NCBI GenBank assembly: GCA_964596645.1
Contig: CAZQVB010000011.1
Coordinates: 1-64,000 of the forward strand
From: CAVQEK01 sp964596645
Lineage (GTDB): Bacteria > Bacteroidota > Bacteroidia > Cytophagales > Cyclobacteriaceae
Length of the DNA: 64,000 bases
Direction of reading: 5' to 3'
The stretch's first letter is position 1; every line of letters begins with the position of its first letter. Under the pieces are notes generated by a model. That model saw nothing but the letters and a program-made list of their open reading frames with translations, was not told the origin of the DNA and ran no database searches. The position numbers and the translations under genes are program-made. Below are positions 60,446 through 64,000 of the stretch, piece after piece.

Positions 60446-63358
60446 ATGACAAGTCACCGGTGGCTGGCCGCGCTATTTTTTCTTATTGGGAGCATCACCC
60501 ACATTTCGCATGCTCATGCGCAGTTTGGCAAATTTTATCAGTTTGAGCATATACAAACCAAAGACATCATAAAGGCTGTAGCCAAAGATGCTCAGGGCTA
60601 CGTATGGGTAGCCACCGATGAAGGCGTGTTGCAGTTCGATGGCATCCATACCAACATGGTACAGGGCACGTTGCCCACCGACTATATCAAATACATTTTA
60701 TGTACGCAGCAAGGCCAGATATTGGTTTTGCACGATGCGGGCATAGCCGAAGTGGTGCAGCAACACGACAGCATTTTTTTCAGGAATGCCCGCTTTGGGC
60801 AGTTCGAAATGGCGGAAACGCTCAACTTTCCCAAGACGATCTACGAAGACCGGGCCGGCAACATCTGGATAGGGGAGGTAGATGCTGTCGTGCGCATCAA
60901 TGAAGCGGGTATAAAACGATTCTTCCTTGGCCCCGCTTTTCAGTCCATCAGCTATCACGAAACTTTCGCTTTTACAGAAGATGCATTTGGCCATTTGTGG
61001 GTGGCGCCGTTCAAAGGAGTTTTGCTGAGCTTCGATCAGGAAAAAGACAGGCTGGTGACTGTAGCCGGCGACTATCCGATCAGTGAGGTGAGCGGCATAG
61101 AAACAGTGAATGGCGATCGCCTGTACATCACCGCCAAAGAGGGCTTGCTCATACTTAAAATAGACAGTGACAAGAATATTTTGCAGCGGGAGTTGATCAC
61201 GGAGGTGAATAATCTCACCGCCATAGCCAACCCGGCCGATAGTTGGATATTTCTTGGAACCTCCGACAAAGGCCTGTTTCGGATCAATCCACAAGGAGTA
61301 ATCCAAAAACTGGAAGAAGTGCCATATCCCGATATTCTCAATTTCTATGTAGACCCTGCAAACAAAGCCCTGTGGATTGCCAGCAGCGAATCTATTGGTA
61401 TCATTAAACCCACACAGATCAAAACCCTTGAGCATACGGAAAACCACCGCATCGAGTCGCTGAGTATGGACAGCACGGGCACCTATTATTTTTCCAACGG
61501 GCAGCAATTATTTGCCCTCAACACGCGGCTTCAGCAAGGCGCCAGGGAGCTGTTGTACCTGCGCAATACTTATTTCGACAGAATACTGGCCGAGGGCCAG
61601 CGCGTGTGGATCGGCGATGCTTTCGGTAGCATCTTTTACTATGACCTTCACAACGGCCAGATCACCGCAGTGCTGGACAGCACCAATCATGCGGTGACGC
61701 ATATCATGCGCGACAGCGCTGGAAATAAATGGTTTGCCGGGCACCCCGATCATTTGATCCGGATCGACCACCGCGACAGTCTTTTTTACTATACCTCAGT
61801 GAAAAACTCAGTGGTGATCAGGGAGTCGGATGGGGGCCAGATCATATGCGCTGCCAATGGCGCTGGCAACCGCTTTTATTCCTATTCGCCTGTCGATGAT
61901 GCCTTCGCTCCCATGGACATAGAAGTAGAGCAGGAGCAGAGTATGGTGATCAACGATATACAATTCAACCACAGGCAGCACCTGTGGATAGGCACCAACA
62001 AAGGGTTGTACATCGCAATGAAAACGGATGTTGGATATGCAAATCTCACGCGCCTGTCACTCTCAGGCTTCGACTCAGCAGAGGCAGTAAAAGCCCTTGC
62101 CCGCACAGGCGATCATATGTGGATAGCCAACACCTACGGTCTGCTGCGGCACGATGGCGAACAGATTGTGATCTATACCCCCGAAAATGGCCTGCCCAGC
62201 AGAATAATTAAAGAGCGGGGTGTAATGCCGGAGGGCAAGTATCATTTGCTTATTTCTACCGCCAAAGGCGTAGGTAGAATAGAGGCCGGCGGAATGTTGC
62301 CGGAGGCTGCGAAAACACCCAGGCCCATATTTCGCCAGTTGGTCGTGAATGGTGAAAGGATAGCGCCCGCTCGTGCCGATAACGGCTCCTTTCGGTACAA
62401 CAGCAAGATGGAAGCAGAATTCTTGTCGCTTACCTACCCCGGCGGTGACGTGCGCTATCAGACGCGCGTGTTGGGCATTGAAGATGAGTGGTCGGTGGCC
62501 ACGTCAAATCGCATTCTGACGGTACTGGGCTTTTCGGAAGGCACGTATGTATTGGAAGTTCGCGCCCGCGACGGTGCCAGCGTATGGAGCGATCCGCTCC
62601 AACTGCACTTCACCATTATTCAGCCCTGGTTTAAGAAATGGTGGGTTATACTGTTGTTTGTAGCCCTGGCCGTAGTGATCATGGCCACGTATGTAAAAGT
62701 TCACAACCGCAACCTGATCAGACAAAAGAAGAAGCTGCAGAAGATCATCGAGCAGCGTAGCGAGGAGATTAGCCGCCAGAAAAATGAGATGATAGAGCAG
62801 CAAAACAAGATAATACAGCAAAAGGAAGAGCTGATAGAAAAAAATAAGACAGTTTTCGAATCTCAAAGAGCCCTGGCGGAGGCCGATCTTAACTTTTTGA
62901 AGCTGAAAGAAAAGCAGTTGGAAGGCGCCATTGAATTTAAAAATAAGCAGCTCACCACCCATACGCTCAATATTTTACAGAAGAATGAAACCCTGAAAGA
63001 TCTGCGCGATAAGTTGGAGACAATTTCAAAATCGGGTACCAGCCAAAGTCAGGAAGTGAAGCGCTCACTGCGCCTGATCGACGAAAGCTTCAGGCTCGAC
63101 AAAGACTGGGAAGAATTCAGGTTGTATTTCGAGCAGATCTACACGGGCTTTTATACCAAGCTCAAGCTCAACTATCCAGACCTCACCAATCACGAGCTGC
63201 GTCATTGTGCGCTCATCCGGCTCAATTTGTCCATTGCTGAGTGCGCCTCTGTGTTGGGCATTTCGCCAGACAGTGTAAAGGTATCGCGCACCAGGCTGCG
63301 CAAAAAATTGAAAATGGCGCCCAATCAAAATCTCACCGAATTTATTTTGAGCATTTGA
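60446..63358 (+). CDS. membrane one-component regulator: propeller, Y_Y_Y domain, coiled coil, LuxR-type HTH
   Basis: A 970-residue protein: signal sequence (1-26), two seven-bladed-type propellers built from Reg_prop repeats (about 30-690; AQGYVWVATDEGVLQF, RAGNIWIGEVDAVV, HLWIGTNKGLYI), a Y_Y_Y domain (about 690-760), one membrane helix (WWVILLFVALAVVIMATYV), a long coiled coil (about 785-900) and a C-terminal HTH (about 905-970; TNHELRHCALIRLNLSIAECASVLGISPDSVKVSRTRLRKKL). There is no kinase domain, so the periplasmic signal passes directly to the DNA-binding end, as in SusR. It may control the nearby PUL, but no proof exists. ATG 60446 fits the signal peptide. Confidence 0.9.
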   Translation: MTSHRWLAALFFLIGSITHISHAHAQFGKFYQFEHIQTKDIIKAVAKDAQGYVWVATDEGVLQFDGIHTNMVQGTLPTDYIKYILCTQQGQILVLHDAGIAEVVQQHDSIFFRNARFGQFEMAETLNFPKTIYEDRAGNIWIGEVDAVVRINEAGIKRFFLGPAFQSISYHETFAFTEDAFGHLWVAPFKGVLLSFDQEKDRLVTVAGDYPISEVSGIETVNGDRLYITAKEGLLILKIDSDKNILQRELITEVNNLTAIANPADSWIFLGTSDKGLFRINPQGVIQKLEEVPYPDILNFYVDPANKALWIASSESIGIIKPTQIKTLEHTENHRIESLSMDSTGTYYFSNGQQLFALNTRLQQGARELLYLRNTYFDRILAEGQRVWIGDAFGSIFYYDLHNGQITAVLDSTNHAVTHIMRDSAGNKWFAGHPDHLIRIDHRDSLFYYTSVKNSVVIRESDGGQIICAANGAGNRFYSYSPVDDAFAPMDIEVEQEQSMVINDIQFNHRQHLWIGTNKGLYIAMKTDVGYANLTRLSLSGFDSAEAVKALARTGDHMWIANTYGLLRHDGEQIVIYTPENGLPSRIIKERGVMPEGKYHLLISTAKGVGRIEAGGMLPEAAKTPRPIFRQLVVNGERIAPARADNGSFRYNSKMEAEFLSLTYPGGDVRYQTRVLGIEDEWSVATSNRILTVLGFSEGTYVLEVRARDGASVWSDPLQLHFTIIQPWFKKWWVILLFVALAVVIMATYVKVHNRNLIRQKKKLQKIIEQRSEEISRQKNEMIEQQNKIIQQKEELIEKNKTVFESQRALAEADLNFLKLKEKQLEGAIEFKNKQLTTHTLNILQKNETLKDLRDKLETISKSGTSQSQEVKRSLRLIDESFRLDKDWEEFRLYFEQIYTGFYTKLKLNYPDLTNHELRHCALIRLNLSIAECASVLGISPDSVKVSRTRLRKKLKMAPNQNLTEFILSI

Positions 63359-63385
63359 TCCTGCAGGGCCCGTAGTAGCTTCCGA

Positions 63386-64000
63386 TCAGTTGGTGGCAAT
63401 TCTGATCACAACGCCACCGGTGAAATCGCCCTGTATGATGGTGGAGTACGAATTGATGCCGGTACCACAACTGGCTCCGCCCGCCCCAATGCCGCATCCC
63501 AGGCTAATGCCCGAAAACTGCATTGGAAACAACAGACGCGCCTGCAAACGCAGACCGATGGCATCGGAGAAAAAGTATTTGATGCCTCCGCCAAGGCCTG
63601 CTGCCAGCCAGGTGGCGCTCTCACGCCGGCCATCCTGGGCGGTGAAGTTTACAGCGCCAATGTTAAGTAATCCATAGGGAACCACATCGCCTTGGGACAT
63701 CTCGTACTGCCCGCCCAGCAGGTAGTAGTTCATGGCAAAAGGTCGAGCTTCACGCTGCTCACTGTTAAAGTCGTAGTATCGAAGGGTAGACTCGGAGCGG
63801 TTGTATTCAAACTCCACCGTTTTGCCGGGCCTTATCTGGTAGCCAACGCGCAAGCCAAAGTTGCCGTTGTCGTCGGCTTTCATATTTTGCCGGTAAGCAG
63901 GCACCTGGCCGGTCCAGAGCCATCCGCCAAAAGGCGTGATCTCAATTTGTGCGAAAGAAGCCGTAACGGAACATATGGCCAGCAAGGCAGTGGCGGCAAT
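63386..64000 (-). CDS. outer-membrane beta-barrel protein (5' end beyond window)
   Basis: The frame runs from the right edge to the stop at 63386; the signal peptide (ALLAICSVTASFAQ) is itself cut by the edge. The mature part has alternating strands ITPFGGWLW, NFGLRVGYQI, KTVEFEYNRSE, YYLLGGQYEM, GLRLQARLLF and ends in GGVVIRIATN, with a Cys/Gly-rich loop (GCGIGAGGASCG). It is a small 8-strand barrel of the OMP_b-brl type. It converges with the regulator gene, 27 bases apart. Confidence 0.8.
   Translation of the reverse strand: MAATALLAICSVTASFAQIEITPFGGWLWTGQVPAYRQNMKADDNGNFGLRVGYQIRPGKTVEFEYNRSESTLRYYDFNSEQREARPFAMNYYLLGGQYEMSQGDVVPYGLLNIGAVNFTAQDGRRESATWLAAGLGGGIKYFFSDAIGLRLQARLLFPMQFSGISLGCGIGAGGASCGTGINSYSTIIQGDFTGGVVIRIATN

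Overview
The window looks like chromosomal DNA of a Bacteroidota bacterium, most likely a Cytophagales-type organism. The evidence is a SusC/SusD pair, DUF5686 and DUF1343 proteins, many lipoproteins with a Cys lipobox, a Y_Y_Y-motif one-component regulator, menaquinone synthesis (menA), few clear Shine-Dalgarno sites, and -7 promoter elements of the Bacteroidota type TAnnTTTG, some with a TTG element 20 bases upstream. The genus cannot be fixed from the sequence alone.

Layout. 1-17.4 kb is mostly housekeeping: small lipoproteins, a TPR lipoprotein, a SUI1-like protein, two tandem universal stress proteins beside a Crp/Fnr regulator with an FNR-like palindrome between them, argS-menA, a GmhB-like phosphatase, a polyprenol-phosphate mannosyltransferase, a LolC/E-type permease, NamZ-fmt-folA, outer-membrane and coiled-coil envelope proteins, and an MsbA-like exporter. 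At 17.5-17.9 kb lies a toxin-antitoxin relic: intact antitoxin, PIN toxin cut to 48 codons. 18.0-29.0 kb is a sugar-acid catabolic cluster: SDR D-mannonate oxidoreductase, UxuA, PPi-type phosphofructokinase, HAD phosphatase, LarA-family epimerase/racemase, 6-phosphogluconate dehydrogenase, secreted SGNH esterase, a second 6-phosphogluconate dehydrogenase, a terminator, then a LacI regulator. 29.3-39.9 kb holds tRNA-Ser(UGA), a BrkB protein, a thioesterase, MltG, a YciO-like protein, an LpxL-like acyltransferase, a cNMP-SpoIIE phosphatase, a Tat-exported phosphotriesterase-like protein and a DUF5686 protein. 40.3-56.7 kb is a polysaccharide-utilization locus: SusC, SusD, LamG lipoprotein, three glycoamylase/GH144-type enzymes, an esterase, a GH43-like protein and a GH3 beta-glucosidase. 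This gene set points to beta-1,2-glucan. 57.0-64.0 kb holds an AarF kinase and phasin-like pair, a second toxin-antitoxin relic (RelE/HigB toxin with a nonsense codon, intact XRE antitoxin, intact operator), a SusR-like transmembrane regulator, and a beta-barrel protein that runs off the edge.

How the genes work together. In the 18-29 kb cluster the SDR enzyme and UxuA make the usual fructuronate-mannonate-KDG branch. The LarA-family enzyme and two 6-phosphogluconate dehydrogenases suggest a second outlet: epimerising D-mannonate to D-gluconate and feeding the pentose phosphate pathway. This is inference, but it is the best candidate here for an undescribed pathway. In the 40-57 kb locus, surface and periplasmic glucanases would cut the glucan, SusCD would import oligomers and GH3 would finish them to glucose.

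Four intergenic regions, each starting at or within about 10 bases of a stop codon, carry the same low-complexity family (AAAGCTGA/AAAGCTCA heptads, in two of them with GTAGATTGGT tracts and arrays of roughly 120-base period). Both toxin-antitoxin loci have dead toxins and live-looking antitoxins.
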